64,000 bases of DNA from Ardenticatenaceae bacterium (GCA_020634565.1 JACKBN010000018.1:62001-126000), one strand, 5' to 3'; positions 35,016 to 45,006 are shown, numbered from the stretch's first letter. Notes: generated by a model from the sequence alone, not told the origin. Translations and numbers: made by a program.

Positions 35016-35380
35016 AATCAGGCAAACATAAATTACTCTTTGATCGCTGTGGTTGCCCGTTCACCACTTTCCCGATCACCGCTGCCCGTTGCCCCTCATA
35101 TGTACCCATTTTGCAACAAGTAAAACCGCGAGACGCCGCAAGAGATGATGGCAGATGCACGCTGCTGCTGGTAAACTTGGCGAGATACGGCCGTGTGCCG
35201 TCAGCCTGGCGCAGCAGACAAAAACAGGGCTGCTGCCGCTCTGAATGATGGGCAAATTCACCGGTCATTTGGGCAGAAAGTTTACAAAATTTGGCTTTAC
35301 CCCTATTTCTTTTGGCGAGGGGTGCCCAATTGCTTTCCTCCCTGTTGCGAATCTTTGGGAAAGCAAATACAGGAGAACGA
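35016..35380. other. 365-bp intergenic region before the GH3 gene
   Basis: No credible gene. It contains one ACGGCCGT copy near 35187 and a small hairpin (GCAGCAG at 35211, CTGCTGC at 35230). No consensus promoter is evident. Confidence 0.4.
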
Positions 35381-37237
35381 ATGAAAACCGATCACGCATA
35401 CAAGAATGCAAACTTGCCTCCGGCGGAACGTGCCGCCGATTTGTTATCGCATTTAACGCTTGCCGAAAAAATTGGGCAAATGACCCAGGTAGAGAAAAAT
35501 AGTATTGATTTGGAAGACATTACCAAGTTGGGTATTGGTTCCCTTTTGAGCGGTGGCGGTGGCGTGCCCGAACCAAATACAGCTGCTGCCTGGCGCAAGA
35601 TGATAGGCGAGTTTCAGCAGAAGGCGCTGGCTTCCCGCCTGGGCATTCCTCTGCTTTACGGCGTGGATGCTGTGCATGGGCACAACAATGTGCATGGGGC
35701 GACCATTTTCCCGCACAACATTGGCCTGGGCGCTACGCGTAATGCAGACCTGGTGCGACGTATCGGTCGCGCAACGGCCGTTGAATTAGCGGCCACCGAC
35801 ATTCGCTGGGATTTTGCCCCGGCGGTTTCTATTCCTCAGGATATTCGTTGGGGGCGCTCTTACGAAGGGTACAGTCAGGATAGCAAGCTGGTAAGCGAAC
35901 TGGCAGTGGCCTATGTGCAAGGGCTGCAAGGGGAAGATTTGGCTGGGGAAACGGCCGTACTTCCCTCCGTTAAACATTTTATCGCCGATGCGGCCACCAC
36001 CTGGGGCACCTCCAAGCGCATCAACCGCGAAGAATTAGCGGCCGTCGCTGTGGATGAGACGTTGGCCAATGCCCATGTGAGCGATATGCAGCGCGCCGTG
36101 GCGTTGGGCGCCTGGCAAATTGATCAGGGTGTCACCGAGATTGATGAGGCGACGCTGCGGGCGGTTCATTTGCCACCATATCTGGCCGCCATCAAGGCAG
36201 GGGCGCTGAACATTATGGTGTCGTACAGCAGTTGGGGCGGCTTGCGGATGCATGCCCAAAAGTATCTGCTCACCGACGTGTTGAAAGGGGAATATGGCTT
36301 TTCTGGCTTCCTGGTGAGTGATTGGGAAGCCGTCCAGCAAATTGATCCCGACCTGAAAACCAGTGTTGTTACCTCCATCAATGCCGGATTGGACATGGTA
36401 ATGGTGCCGTTCCACTACCATGATTTTATGGCTACCTTAACCGAAGCGGTCGAATCGGGTGATGTGCCCATGAGCCGGATTGATGATGCAGTACAGCGTA
36501 TTTTGATGGTGAAGTTTGCGATGGGGCTGTTTGAACGGCCGTTTACGCAAACGCCGCTCGATCTGATGGGCTGCGCCGAACATCGGGCGCTGGCGGGCGA
36601 AGCGGCCCAACAGTCGGCTGTGCTGCTCAAGAATGAAGGCAATCTGCTGCCATTTCCCAAGACGCTGCCCCGTTTGTTGGTGGCTGGTACGCCCGCAGAC
36701 GACATCGGCTACCAATGTGGCGGCTGGACGATCAGCTGGATGGGTGCGCCAGGGCCAATTACCAAGGGCAGCACCCTTTTGGAAGGCATTCGTGAAGCGG
36801 CTGAGGATACGGCCGTTATCTACGATCCGGCCAGTGAGCAAACTACCCGGGCCGAGGTGGGGTTGGTGGTTTTGGCAGAAGAACCTTATGCCGAAGGCAT
36901 GGGTGACCGGTATGACCTTCACCTGACGCCGGAGCAGTTGGCGCTGCTGGAGCGCGTGCGTCAACGTGTGGACAAGCTGGTGGTGCTGCTATTCTCGGGC
37001 CGCCCCCTCATTGTGACGGAGCCGCTGGCTGAGTGGGATGCGTTTATCGCTGCCTGGCTGCCCGGTTCAGAAGCAAGTGCGTTAGGCGAGGTTTTGTTTG
37101 GGGAACGGCCGTTTACCGGCAAACTCTCTTTCCATTGGCCACGTTCAATGAACGATATTCCGTTGGGTTCAACGGATGCCGAACCGCTGTGGCCTTTGGG
37201 TTTTGGCCTGTCAACTGCCGCAGCTTTTGCTGATTAG
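35381..37237 (+). CDS. Glycoside hydrolase family 3 (beta-glucosidase type)
   Basis: 618 residues from ATG 35381 with AGGAGA at ideal spacing; the frame extends upstream but without a site. Domain 1 (about 15-350) has EKIGQMTQVEK, GVDAVHGHNNVHGATIFPHNIGLGATRN, RWGRSYEGYSQD, LPSVKHFIAD and the nucleophile in GFLVSDWEAV (Asp314). Domain 2 (about 400-618) has the GH3 C-terminal fold. GH3 enzymes remove beta-linked glucose or xylose from oligosaccharides with retention. There is no signal peptide, so it probably works on imported oligosaccharides. Fits with GH31 and expansin. Confidence 0.95.
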   Translation: MKTDHAYKNANLPPAERAADLLSHLTLAEKIGQMTQVEKNSIDLEDITKLGIGSLLSGGGGVPEPNTAAAWRKMIGEFQQKALASRLGIPLLYGVDAVHGHNNVHGATIFPHNIGLGATRNADLVRRIGRATAVELAATDIRWDFAPAVSIPQDIRWGRSYEGYSQDSKLVSELAVAYVQGLQGEDLAGETAVLPSVKHFIADAATTWGTSKRINREELAAVAVDETLANAHVSDMQRAVALGAWQIDQGVTEIDEATLRAVHLPPYLAAIKAGALNIMVSYSSWGGLRMHAQKYLLTDVLKGEYGFSGFLVSDWEAVQQIDPDLKTSVVTSINAGLDMVMVPFHYHDFMATLTEAVESGDVPMSRIDDAVQRILMVKFAMGLFERPFTQTPLDLMGCAEHRALAGEAAQQSAVLLKNEGNLLPFPKTLPRLLVAGTPADDIGYQCGGWTISWMGAPGPITKGSTLLEGIREAAEDTAVIYDPASEQTTRAEVGLVVLAEEPYAEGMGDRYDLHLTPEQLALLERVRQRVDKLVVLLFSGRPLIVTEPLAEWDAFIAAWLPGSEASALGEVLFGERPFTGKLSFHWPRSMNDIPLGSTDAEPLWPLGFGLSTAAAFAD

Positions 37238-37270
37238 CAGCCCGTCATACAGAAATTAGCAGTAAACAAC

Positions 37271-37311
37271 AAAAGGCCCGCTTCTTGTTGCCAGGAAGCG
37301 GGCCTTTTTTC
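37271..37311. terminator. Rho-independent terminator
   Basis: AAAGGCCCGCTTC and GAAGCGGGCCTTT form a 13-bp stem with a 10-nt loop and T-run. It lies between the converging GH3 and P-ATPase genes and could serve both. Confidence 0.9.
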
Positions 37312-37330
37312 AATGTCTCAAATTCGCGCT

Positions 37331-40054
37331 CTATTCAGAGCTTCTATTGAAAAATTTTGAAAGCTCTACCGCGACAAAGACGACGAGGCTGGTAACCAAA
37401 GCAATAAGCAGGTCTGTCAGCGACAGTGCCTCGGTGCTGAAGAAATCTTGCAAAAACGGCATGTAGATGAGCGCCATTTGCAGCAAGAAGGTGGTGAGCA
37501 CCGCCACCAGCATTAAGCGGTTGGAGAAGAAGCCTATCTTGAAAATGGAATCAACGTTGGAACGAGTGGCTAGCGCATTGCCCATTTGGGCCAGCGTCAG
37601 CGTGGTGAACACCATCGTTTGCCACGGGCCATTGGGATCTCGCAGCCAGTAGACGTAGCCAATTCCCAAAGAAACCAGCCCCATCAAGAAGCCAATCCAC
37701 AGGATTTGTTTACCCATGCCCCGGCTGAAAATGCTCTCTTTGGGGTGGAAGGGAGAGCGTTTCATGATGCCCCGCTCGCCATCCTCCACGGCCAAAGCCA
37801 GTCCGGGCAGACCGTCTGTGACCAGATTGATCCACAAGATTTGCAGCGGCAGCAGCGGCAGCGGCATGCCCAGGAACGGGCCGATGAGCATGACAAAAAG
37901 CTCACCCGTGTTGCTGGAGAGGGTATACTTCACAAACTTGCGAATGTTGTCGAAGATTTTGCGCCCTTCTTCTACGGCGGCCACGATGGTGGCAAAGTTG
38001 TCATCCAGCAGCACCATATCGGCGGCTTCTTTGGAGACATCGGTGCCGGTAATGCCCATGGCCACGCCAATATCGGCGCGCTTGAGGGCAGGGGCATCGT
38101 TGACGCCATCGCCCGTCATGGCCACGATGTGGCCTTTGTCTTGCAGCGCTTCCACAATGTTGAGCTTGTGTTCTGGGGAAACACGAGCGTAAACGGAAAT
38201 GTCTTCGACTTGTTTCTCCAGGGCAGGTGTGTCCATGCGGGCCAGCTCATAGCCCGTCAGATTCGTATCATTTTGGGTGATGTCCAAATCTTTGGCGATG
38301 TTTTGCGCGGTGAGGGGATGGTCGCCGGTTATCATGACGGGGCGGATGCCTGCTTCTTTGGCAATGGCAACGGCCGTTTTTACCTCAGGTCGTGGCGGGT
38401 CAATCATGCCGACCAACCCGATGAGAATGGCGTTCTTTTCGCGTGGCTCATCAACATTGTCTAGCGGCCGGAAAGCCAGAGCCAGGACGCGCTGCCCTTC
38501 GCTAGCCATCCGTGCGTTGCCTTCCAGAATACGCTCTCGCCATGCTTCATCCAGCGGCACAAACTCGTCTTGTTTGCCTGTCCAAATGCGGTCAGAAATC
38601 TCTAGCAAGCTGTCTACGGCCCCTTTAGAAAACGCGACGTAATCCGAGGCATCCCAGGGCGCATCCGTATCATCTTCTTCCACCTTCACTTTGTGGATGG
38701 TGGTCATGCGCTTGCGTTCTGAGGTGAACGGGATTTCTGCGACACGTGGCCAGCGCTCTTCCAATTCCGCTTTGCGGTAGCCTAGCGTTGCGGCTGCTAC
38801 CACCAAAGCACCCTCAGTCGGGTCGCCGATAGCCCGCTCGACGCCACCATCATCTGTTTCCAGAACCGCATCATTGCACAGCGCGCCAGCCTTAAGCAGC
38901 AAGCTTTGGGCGCGGCGATGGGCGTCCAGATCGGGTTTAAGCTCAGCATTGATGATGGCACCTTTGGCATCGCGCAGGGTTTCAATCGTTTCAGTGTGGT
39001 CGGTGACATCCAGCACGGTGACGGTCATTTTGTTTTCGGTGAGCGTACCGGTTTTGTCGGAGCAGATGACGGTGACAGAGCCAAGTGTTTCTACGGCAGG
39101 TAGCTTGCGGATGAGGGCGTTGCGCTTGAGCATGCGCTGTGAACCCAGCGCCAGCGTAATGGTGACGACGGCAGGCAGTCCTTCAGGAACGGCCGCTACG
39201 GCCATGCTGATGCCGGTCAGGAACAAGACTTCAAGCGTTTCAATGAGTTCCTGATTCGGATCGCGGAGGAGGAAGCCGGTGATGACCACAACGCCCACGA
39301 TACCCAAGGCAACCCAGGCCAGCTTTTTGCCCAGGTCATCCAGGCGACGCTGGAGTGGCGTTTGTTCTTGCTCTACGCCCTGGATCAGCTCGGCGATATT
39401 GCCCAGTTCGGTGTTCATGCCGGTTTCGGTGATTACGGCCGTTCCGCGGCCATAGGTGATCACTGTACCCATAAACACCATGTTCTTGCGGTCGCCAATG
39501 GGCAGCTCTGCTTTTTCGATGGGGTCGATGATCTTGTCTACGGGTTCTGATTCACCGGTGAGGGCGGCTTCTTCCACTTTGAGGTTGATGCTCTCCAGCA
39601 GACGAGCGTCTGCAGGTACCAAATTGCCCGCTTCCAGTATAACCACATCGCCGGGCACTAATTCGCGCGCGGAAATTTCTACCAGGTGGCCGTCACGGCG
39701 CACTTTGACAGTGGGGACCGCCAGCTTTTTCAGCGCGGCGATGGCTTGCTCGGCGCGGTACTCCTGGGAAAAGCCGATAGCGGCGTTCAGCACCACAATC
39801 GCCAGGATGACGACCACGTCTTTGAAATCGCCCAAAAAGCCAGACACAATGGCGGCAATGATCAAAATGATGACCATGGCATCCTTCACCTGGTCTAGCA
39901 AGATGAGCCAGGGGCTTTTGGTGCCTTTTTCTACTAATTCGTTTAAGCCGTATTGCTCAAGTCGGCTTTGTGCTTCAGAGGCGCTAAGGCCAGTTTTGGG
40001 GTTGGTGTTAAGTTCTTCTAGGGTAGTATCTACATCCTGTTGGAACCAGGTCAT
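37331..40054 (-). CDS. Calcium-type P-type ATPase
   Basis: 907 residues from ATG 40054 with AGAGGAA; a longer frame to 40201 lacks support. The phosphorylation site SDKTGTLTENKMT contains Asp333. VPEGLPAVVTITLALG in TM4 is the Ca2+-binding PEGLP motif of SERCA-type pumps. TGES, TGDHPLTAQNIA and MTGDGVNDAPALK are all present. The N-terminal cation-ATPase domain (MTWFQQDVDTTLEELNT) and ten expected membrane helices are complete. It likely exports Ca2+ (or Mn2+) using ATP. It is a single gene, divergent from the PIG-L operon. Confidence 0.94.
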   Translation of the reverse strand: MTWFQQDVDTTLEELNTNPKTGLSASEAQSRLEQYGLNELVEKGTKSPWLILLDQVKDAMVIILIIAAIVSGFLGDFKDVVVILAIVVLNAAIGFSQEYRAEQAIAALKKLAVPTVKVRRDGHLVEISARELVPGDVVILEAGNLVPADARLLESINLKVEEAALTGESEPVDKIIDPIEKAELPIGDRKNMVFMGTVITYGRGTAVITETGMNTELGNIAELIQGVEQEQTPLQRRLDDLGKKLAWVALGIVGVVVITGFLLRDPNQELIETLEVLFLTGISMAVAAVPEGLPAVVTITLALGSQRMLKRNALIRKLPAVETLGSVTVICSDKTGTLTENKMTVTVLDVTDHTETIETLRDAKGAIINAELKPDLDAHRRAQSLLLKAGALCNDAVLETDDGGVERAIGDPTEGALVVAAATLGYRKAELEERWPRVAEIPFTSERKRMTTIHKVKVEEDDTDAPWDASDYVAFSKGAVDSLLEISDRIWTGKQDEFVPLDEAWRERILEGNARMASEGQRVLALAFRPLDNVDEPREKNAILIGLVGMIDPPRPEVKTAVAIAKEAGIRPVMITGDHPLTAQNIAKDLDITQNDTNLTGYELARMDTPALEKQVEDISVYARVSPEHKLNIVEALQDKGHIVAMTGDGVNDAPALKRADIGVAMGITGTDVSKEAADMVLLDDNFATIVAAVEEGRKIFDNIRKFVKYTLSSNTGELFVMLIGPFLGMPLPLLPLQILWINLVTDGLPGLALAVEDGERGIMKRSPFHPKESIFSRGMGKQILWIGFLMGLVSLGIGYVYWLRDPNGPWQTMVFTTLTLAQMGNALATRSNVDSIFKIGFFSNRLMLVAVLTTFLLQMALIYMPFLQDFFSTEALSLTDLLIALVTSLVVFVAVELSKFFNRSSE

Positions 40055-40430
40055 AGGGAATTCCTCTCTTTCAGGCCGGGGCATTAAAAGGTGACAAGCA
40101 GCACAGGAGCGATGGTTAGAAAACGGCCGTATCTCTTTTTGCCCTAAAGTTTTTGGACCTTGCTCCAATCTCTTTGGAATTTTGCTTGAATAGCGAAGCA
40201 ATTAAGGTGGGTTGGTCAAGGTCCGATGGTCGCACCAGCTTTGTGCTGCGGGGTGACATAACCAGTATAGCACAACCGACGCTCTCTGTTTATAGTGTCC
40301 TGGTACGAGATAGGGATACATTTTGTTTCCTAATTGTTCCTGAATCTGTCCTTTTGATCATACGCAAGCGGAATTGCGTCCGGTATAATCCACCACAGAA
40401 AGAAACTACATTGGAGGCATACAAGCAATC
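40055..40430. other. 376-bp divergent promoter region
   Basis: Separates the P-ATPase gene (leftward) from the PIG-L operon (rightward). A -10 TATAAT at 40384-40389 with the dyad ACGCAA/TTGCGT (40362-40379) upstream probably belongs to the PIG-L operon. One ACGGCCGT lies near 40124. No ORF. Confidence 0.5.
40362..40389 (+). promoter_or_regulatory. Promoter and dyad of the PIG-L operon
   Basis: Consensus -10 TATAAT (40384-40389). ACGCAA and TTGCGT form a 6-bp inverted repeat (40362-40379) in the -35 zone, where an activator or repressor could sit; no good -35 hexamer is present. Confidence 0.5.
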
Positions 40431-41165
40431 ATGAGTAACACCTATGTTCCAGAGCGGGCAATGTTCATTTTTGCCCATCCGGATGATATTGAGTTTAGTG
40501 TAGCCGGAACGGCCGCAAAATGGGCCAAATACGGTTGTGAAAACACCTACGTCGTTATTACCGATGGCAATGCTGGCTCCCATGAACCAGGCATGACCCG
40601 TGGGGAAATTGGGCACATTCGTCGGGAAGAGCAAACCGCAGCGGCCAAAGTGGCTGGGGCCACCCACTGCATCTTCCTCGGCTATGATGATGGTTCGTTG
40701 GAGCCATCTTTGGAATTACGCAAAGATTTGGTGAAGCTTATCCGCCAGCATAGGCCAAACGCGGTGGTATGTGGCGACCCGAACATGTTTTTCCGGGGCG
40801 AACGTTTGAACCACCCTGACCACCGGGCAGCGGCACGGGCGGCGCTGGATTCCGTCTTTCCTACCTGTGAAATGCGCCTGCTCTACCCGGAATTTGAAGC
40901 AGAGGGTATCGAGCCGCATAAAGTCAATTTTGTTTACGTTTCTACCGATCAGGAATTGAACCATTACGAAGATGTGTCTGAATCGTTGGATACGAAACTG
41001 TTGGCGTTGAAAGAGCATAAAAGCCAGGTGGGAGATAATGATTATTCTGACCGGCTGCGGGAGCGAGCCGCCAATGTGGGCAAGCAGGTCGGGCTGGCTT
41101 ATGCAGAGGCTTTTCGGCGCTTTACCGTGACGCCGCTGCCCACTCCCCAGGAGGAGGTGCTGTAA
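40431..41165 (+). CDS. PIG-L (LmbE-like) family deacetylase, copy 1
   Basis: 244 residues with GGAGG 13 bp upstream. The zinc site is FAHPDDIEF near residue 14-22 plus HPDHRAAA near 125, as in MshB/LmbE enzymes. These proteins remove acetyl groups from N-acetylglucosamine-type sugars, for example in thiol cofactor or antibiotic synthesis and GPI anchors. The next gene is a paralogue (about half identical by eye) that starts within the stop codon of this one (TAATG). The pair may form a heteromer or act on related substrates. Confidence 0.93.
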   Translation: MSNTYVPERAMFIFAHPDDIEFSVAGTAAKWAKYGCENTYVVITDGNAGSHEPGMTRGEIGHIRREEQTAAAKVAGATHCIFLGYDDGSLEPSLELRKDLVKLIRQHRPNAVVCGDPNMFFRGERLNHPDHRAAARAALDSVFPTCEMRLLYPEFEAEGIEPHKVNFVYVSTDQELNHYEDVSESLDTKLLALKEHKSQVGDNDYSDRLRERAANVGKQVGLAYAEAFRRFTVTPLPTPQEEVL

Positions 41166-41944
41166 TGAAAAGTGCCAATGAGTATATTCCGGCTCGCGCC
41201 ATGTTTATTTTTGCTCACCCCGATGATATTGAGTTTGGCTCTGCGGGAACGGCCGCAAAATGGTCGCGGCATGGCAGTGAAGTGACCTACGTGGTGTTGA
41301 CCGATGGCAACATCGGCAGCCGCGAAGAGGGCATGACGGCCGAAAAGTTAGCCGAAATTCGCCGTCGGGAACAGAGCGAGGCCGCTGAAGTGGCCGGTGT
41401 GGCGCGTTGTTTGTTTATGGGTGAGCCAGACGGCCGTTTGCAGCCCACCCTCGAACTGCGCAAAAAGTTAGTCCGGCTGATTCGCCAGTACACACCCAAC
41501 GTGGTGGTTTGTGGCGATCCTCAATTTTTCTACAGCGATGGCTACATTAACCACCCCGATCATCGTAATGCGGGTCAGGTGGCGATGGAAGCCGTTTTCC
41601 CTTCAGGTGATTCGCCGCTGCTCTTTCCCGAGTTGGTTGAGGAAGGCTATGCACCGCACAAGGTGAATTACGTCTACATTTCGTTTGGCCGCCGTGAAGC
41701 CAATATGTACATTGACATCACAGAAACCATTGACACCAAAATTGCAGCTTTGCGCAAGCATGTGAGCCAGCTCGGCGATTGGGACCCTGAAGAGCGCATG
41801 CGCGAATGGGCATCAGAAACCGGCAAGCGGGTTGGGTATGAATATGCCGAAGGCTATTTTCGTATTACGCTGCAAGAAATTGAGGAAGAAACAGAGCCTG
41901 AACCCGAAACGGAACTTGAGGCCCAGGCCGAAGCAGGGGATTGA
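41165..41944 (+). CDS. PIG-L (LmbE-like) family deacetylase, copy 2
   Basis: 259 residues; ATG shares its A with the stop of copy 1. Zinc motifs FAHPDDIEF and HPDHRNAG are conserved, and most of the sequence follows copy 1. It ends in a ~22-residue acidic tail (Glu-rich with Pro and Gln) that copy 1 lacks. A tandem duplication followed by divergence is the simplest history. The substrate is unknown; no glycosyltransferase or ligase of a thiol pathway is seen nearby. Confidence 0.93.
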   Translation: MKSANEYIPARAMFIFAHPDDIEFGSAGTAAKWSRHGSEVTYVVLTDGNIGSREEGMTAEKLAEIRRREQSEAAEVAGVARCLFMGEPDGRLQPTLELRKKLVRLIRQYTPNVVVCGDPQFFYSDGYINHPDHRNAGQVAMEAVFPSGDSPLLFPELVEEGYAPHKVNYVYISFGRREANMYIDITETIDTKIAALRKHVSQLGDWDPEERMREWASETGKRVGYEYAEGYFRITLQEIEEETEPEPETELEAQAEAGD

Positions 41945-42019
41945 TCTGTAATCCGTGAACGGTATTCCGTAATCGGCTGTAATTTTTTTTAACGATTACG
42001 GAATACCGATTACCGCTTA
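41944..42019. repeat. Heptameric repeats folded into a hairpin (STRR-like), also a terminator candidate
   Basis: The left side reads as 7-mers ATCTGTA, ATCCGTG, AACGGTA, TTCCGTA, ATCGGCT. The reverse complement of the right side reads AGCGGTA, ATCGGTA, TTCCGTA. CGGTATTCCGTAATCG (41960-41975) pairs perfectly with 41993-42008 over 16 bp; the loop holds eight Ts. It lies between converging genes and includes the stop codon of the gene at 42017. Confidence 0.8.
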
Positions 42020-43426
42020 CTGGTTAAGTTGGTACTGGCGCACTTCGTTGCTGTTGCGGTCCATTACGAGCAAATCATTGTCGTCGGTGATGACCATGTC
42101 AAAGCTGACGCCGGGTGATTCAAGGGTGGTGAGGTAACGGCCGTTTCCCTCAAACACCTTGATACCCCAAAAATCGTCCACAAAAATGCGCCCCTTGCCA
42201 TCCACGGCAATAGAGCGGGGCGAAGTGAAAAACTGATCCTCTTCTTCACCTTTGCTACCGATTTGATCCACAAATTGGCCCTGTGAATTGAGTTTGTAAA
42301 TGGTTTCGCTGCCCAGTACATAAATATTTCCGGCCCCGTCCACGGCCGCATCGTTTTGCGTCGTGGCAAAATCGGGAATATTTTCAAATGGATTGGCAAT
42401 GTCCAGGGCCACGCTGCCGCTGTTGTCCAGACGCACCAGCCGGTCATCGGCTACCAGATAAACGCTGCCGTCGGGGCCGGTTGCGGCCGTTCTAAAGTAG
42501 GTTCTTCCACCGGGCAGCGCGACCGTGCCTAAAAACTCACCCGTCATGCCGTTAAATTTTTCTATTGTGTCTGACTTGATCACGTAGGCTGTGCCACTGC
42601 GGTCCACCGTCATGCCAATCATGTACAGGTCTTCACCAGCGTTCCAGGTAGCCAGAAATTCGCCATTTTCATCAAAAACCTGAATACGGCCGCCGCTGTA
42701 ATCCCCTGTGTAAATATTGCCCTGGCCGTCAACAGCCAGTCGGCGCGTGTCATTAAAAAAGCCGGGGCCGGTGCCTTCTTCGCCGCCAATACTCAGTACA
42801 ACTTCGGCAAAGTCAGGGTCCGTATTTACTTGGGACACGCCCGGCACGGAAGCTTCTACCGTAGAAATGATCGTGTTGATTTCATCTTCAACGTTGAGTG
42901 TCTCCGTTTGAGACTCGGTGATAGTGGTCGTGATGGTGGTAATGTTGGTGATGGTGTCAATCGCATCAAAGCTGGCTGGTCGCATAAAGAAGTAAGCGCC
43001 CGCGCCAATGCCGATGAGCACCAGCACCGCAAGAAACAGCACGCAGCCACGTCCGCTGCTGGTTTGGACGGTGGGTGCGGTGTTGTAAGAGGTAACGGTG
43101 ACGGATTCGGTGTGAAAATCGGTGCCGCCGAGCAGGATGTTTTCATGGCGGCCCACGGCATCTACAACTTCTTTGGCTTCTTTGAGGCTGACATTAAAGG
43201 TTTCGCGGAATAGTTTGATGGCCTCGATTTTACGGCCGTTTTGGGTCAATCGGACAACCTCGGCCAACACTTCACGGGATTGGCCACTTTGACGAGGCTG
43301 GTTGCGTAAGGAATCGGGCACAATGACCGTGCTGCTGCAATAGGGACAGCGCACCGTAACGGCCGTTGTTTGGGCGTCATAGTCGAGTGAGGCCTGACAA
43401 TTGGGACAGTCAAAGCTTTCTAGCAT
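42017..43426 (-). CDS. Zinc-ribbon, L7/L12-like, single-TM, NHL-repeat protein
   Basis: 469 residues with GGAGG upstream. Residues 1-40 form a zinc ribbon (CPNC ... CPYC). Residues 53-92 (VRLTQNGRKIEAIKLFRETFNVSLKEAKEVVDA) look like the C-terminal domain of ribosomal protein L7/L12. One membrane helix (GCVLFLAVLVLIGIGAGAYFF) follows near 125-147. The large C-terminal part (220-469) is a set of NHL/beta-propeller repeats (AVDGQGNIYTGDYSGGRIQVFDENGEF). The L7/L12-like part would be cytoplasmic and the propeller outside. It may be a binding or sensory protein; function unknown. Confidence 0.85.
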   Translation of the reverse strand: MLESFDCPNCQASLDYDAQTTAVTVRCPYCSSTVIVPDSLRNQPRQSGQSREVLAEVVRLTQNGRKIEAIKLFRETFNVSLKEAKEVVDAVGRHENILLGGTDFHTESVTVTSYNTAPTVQTSSGRGCVLFLAVLVLIGIGAGAYFFMRPASFDAIDTITNITTITTTITESQTETLNVEDEINTIISTVEASVPGVSQVNTDPDFAEVVLSIGGEEGTGPGFFNDTRRLAVDGQGNIYTGDYSGGRIQVFDENGEFLATWNAGEDLYMIGMTVDRSGTAYVIKSDTIEKFNGMTGEFLGTVALPGGRTYFRTAATGPDGSVYLVADDRLVRLDNSGSVALDIANPFENIPDFATTQNDAAVDGAGNIYVLGSETIYKLNSQGQFVDQIGSKGEEEDQFFTSPRSIAVDGKGRIFVDDFWGIKVFEGNGRYLTTLESPGVSFDMVITDDNDLLVMDRNSNEVRQYQLNQ

Positions 43427-43575
43427 GAGGGATTTGCCTCCAGTTGAAGTGAATATTCGTTCCTTAAATCAGCAAAATTTATGATGCGGAACAGCGATAG
43501 CGCGCATTGTAAATTATTCGCTCACGTAAAAGCAATCAACTGGTTAACAAATTTTTGAGATAGTGCCTGTCGATT

Positions 43576-45006
43576 TTAGGCCGAATTGAGTGATTTTTGC
43601 TGGGGGATGTAAAGCGTGAAGGTGCTGCCCTGGTTAAGTCCGGGGGAAACGGCCGTAACCGTGCCATCCATTGCCTGTGCCAGCCGCTTGGCCAGATACA
43701 AGCCCAGACCCATGCCCTGTTTGTCCAGCGCATTGTCGGCCCGGTAAAACAGCTCCCAAATTTGCCCCATTGCTTCGGGGGTGATGCCAATACCGGCGTC
43801 GGTTACCGAGATTGTTAACTGGTCGTTGCGCTGGAGCTTAACCGTGACGGGGCTTGCTTTAGGCGAATATTGCAGGGCATTGGTCAGAAAAATGTGGATA
43901 GAACGATAGGTGAAGTCATAGTCCAGGCAAACGGCCGTGTCATCTGCCTCATCATATTCAAAAGAAACATTTTGCGGATCGTGCGTCTTGTGCAGCAAAT
44001 CCTTTTTGAGCCGTTGACTCAGCGCATTAAAGGGAATGGAATCTATATTTGCCTGAAACCCCTGAGAGTAAGCCTTATTTACCAATGAAGCATCCCGAAG
44101 CAGCTCGGTGAGATAATCAATAGAATCATCAATTCGTTTGTGGATGGTTTGCTGTTTGGCCTCATCGAAACTATCGGCAAAGCGGGTTAGCAGTTCAACC
44201 GAGTTGCTGATGACCGTAAGCGGGGTGCGGAACTCATGAGAAACGGTTGTGATAATTTGGGATTTCATCCGGCTTAACTCAATTTCGCGCTCGTGCGCCT
44301 GGTTGAGTTCTTCCAGCAGTTTTTGTTCCCGGGCAAAGGCCTCAGTCAGTCGATTTCTTTCTGCCGCCAGCAGAGACAATGCTTCTGTTTCTCGTTTCCA
44401 GGCGATGGCAAACCCATCAAAAAAATACCAGATCACCAGCAAAAAGATGCCGGTGTAAAACAACCAATCTACGTAGATGGCGGCAATCTGCCAGAAAGAG
44501 CTGGAAAAAGGTTCGAGCCCGGCTACAGGCTCGGTGGCGCCGGCATCAAAACGTAAATTCATGATCAAAATCGAGAACAGGCTGATTAAAAGCGCTGTCA
44601 GCCCGCCGCGCCTTCCTAGCAATAGCGTAGTCATGACCACAAATGAAAACAATGGCACCAGCGTGAATACGCTGAGTTCCGTGTATAAATGTCCAAAAAG
44701 ATAGAGATAAGCCACGCCCACCAGGGCATAGCTTTGGGTACGGTAATGAACCCGTTTATTTAGACCCATTAAGACCACGGTGAAATAAGCGATATTACCG
44801 ATTATGATGGAGAACCAGTTTTGTGATTGCCAGGCGGCAATGGAACCAATCAACACGGCCGGGAACCCCAGCATAATACAGGCCCGAATGAGCAAGATAA
44901 CCACGCGCTCCCGTACATAGGCGAGGATGTCGCCAGTTGCAGCAGTTGGGGAGAATTCTTTTAGTGGGGGCAGTAAGAATCGTAGAATGTAGGGCAATTT
45001 TTTCAT
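43576..45006 (-). CDS. Membrane sensor histidine kinase (HisKA/HATPase)
   Basis: 476 residues from ATG 45006 (a TTG at 45012 is possible). Six hydrophobic segments make up the first ~195 residues, with short loops and no large extracellular domain. A coiled coil leads to the HisKA helix QIITTVSHEFRTPLTVISNS with His257. The ATPase shows FLTNALQYSPKASP (N-box), VTDAGIGITPEAMG and GMGLGLYLAKRLA. Unlike the HisKA_3 kinases at 19-26 kb, it belongs to the classical OmpR-partner type. No response regulator is adjacent, so it is an orphan. The membrane region may sense turgor or a lipid-soluble signal; this is inference. Confidence 0.93.
   Translation of the reverse strand: MKKLPYILRFLLPPLKEFSPTAATGDILAYVRERVVILLIRACIMLGFPAVLIGSIAAWQSQNWFSIIIGNIAYFTVVLMGLNKRVHYRTQSYALVGVAYLYLFGHLYTELSVFTLVPLFSFVVMTTLLLGRRGGLTALLISLFSILIMNLRFDAGATEPVAGLEPFSSSFWQIAAIYVDWLFYTGIFLLVIWYFFDGFAIAWKRETEALSLLAAERNRLTEAFAREQKLLEELNQAHEREIELSRMKSQIITTVSHEFRTPLTVISNSVELLTRFADSFDEAKQQTIHKRIDDSIDYLTELLRDASLVNKAYSQGFQANIDSIPFNALSQRLKKDLLHKTHDPQNVSFEYDEADDTAVCLDYDFTYRSIHIFLTNALQYSPKASPVTVKLQRNDQLTISVTDAGIGITPEAMGQIWELFYRADNALDKQGMGLGLYLAKRLAQAMDGTVTAVSPGLNQGSTFTLYIPQQKSLNSA

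Noticed and set aside
37586..38464. 292-codon plus-strand ORF in the P-ATPase gene
   Set aside because: Antisense to a complete P-type ATPase with all motifs; no ribosome binding site.
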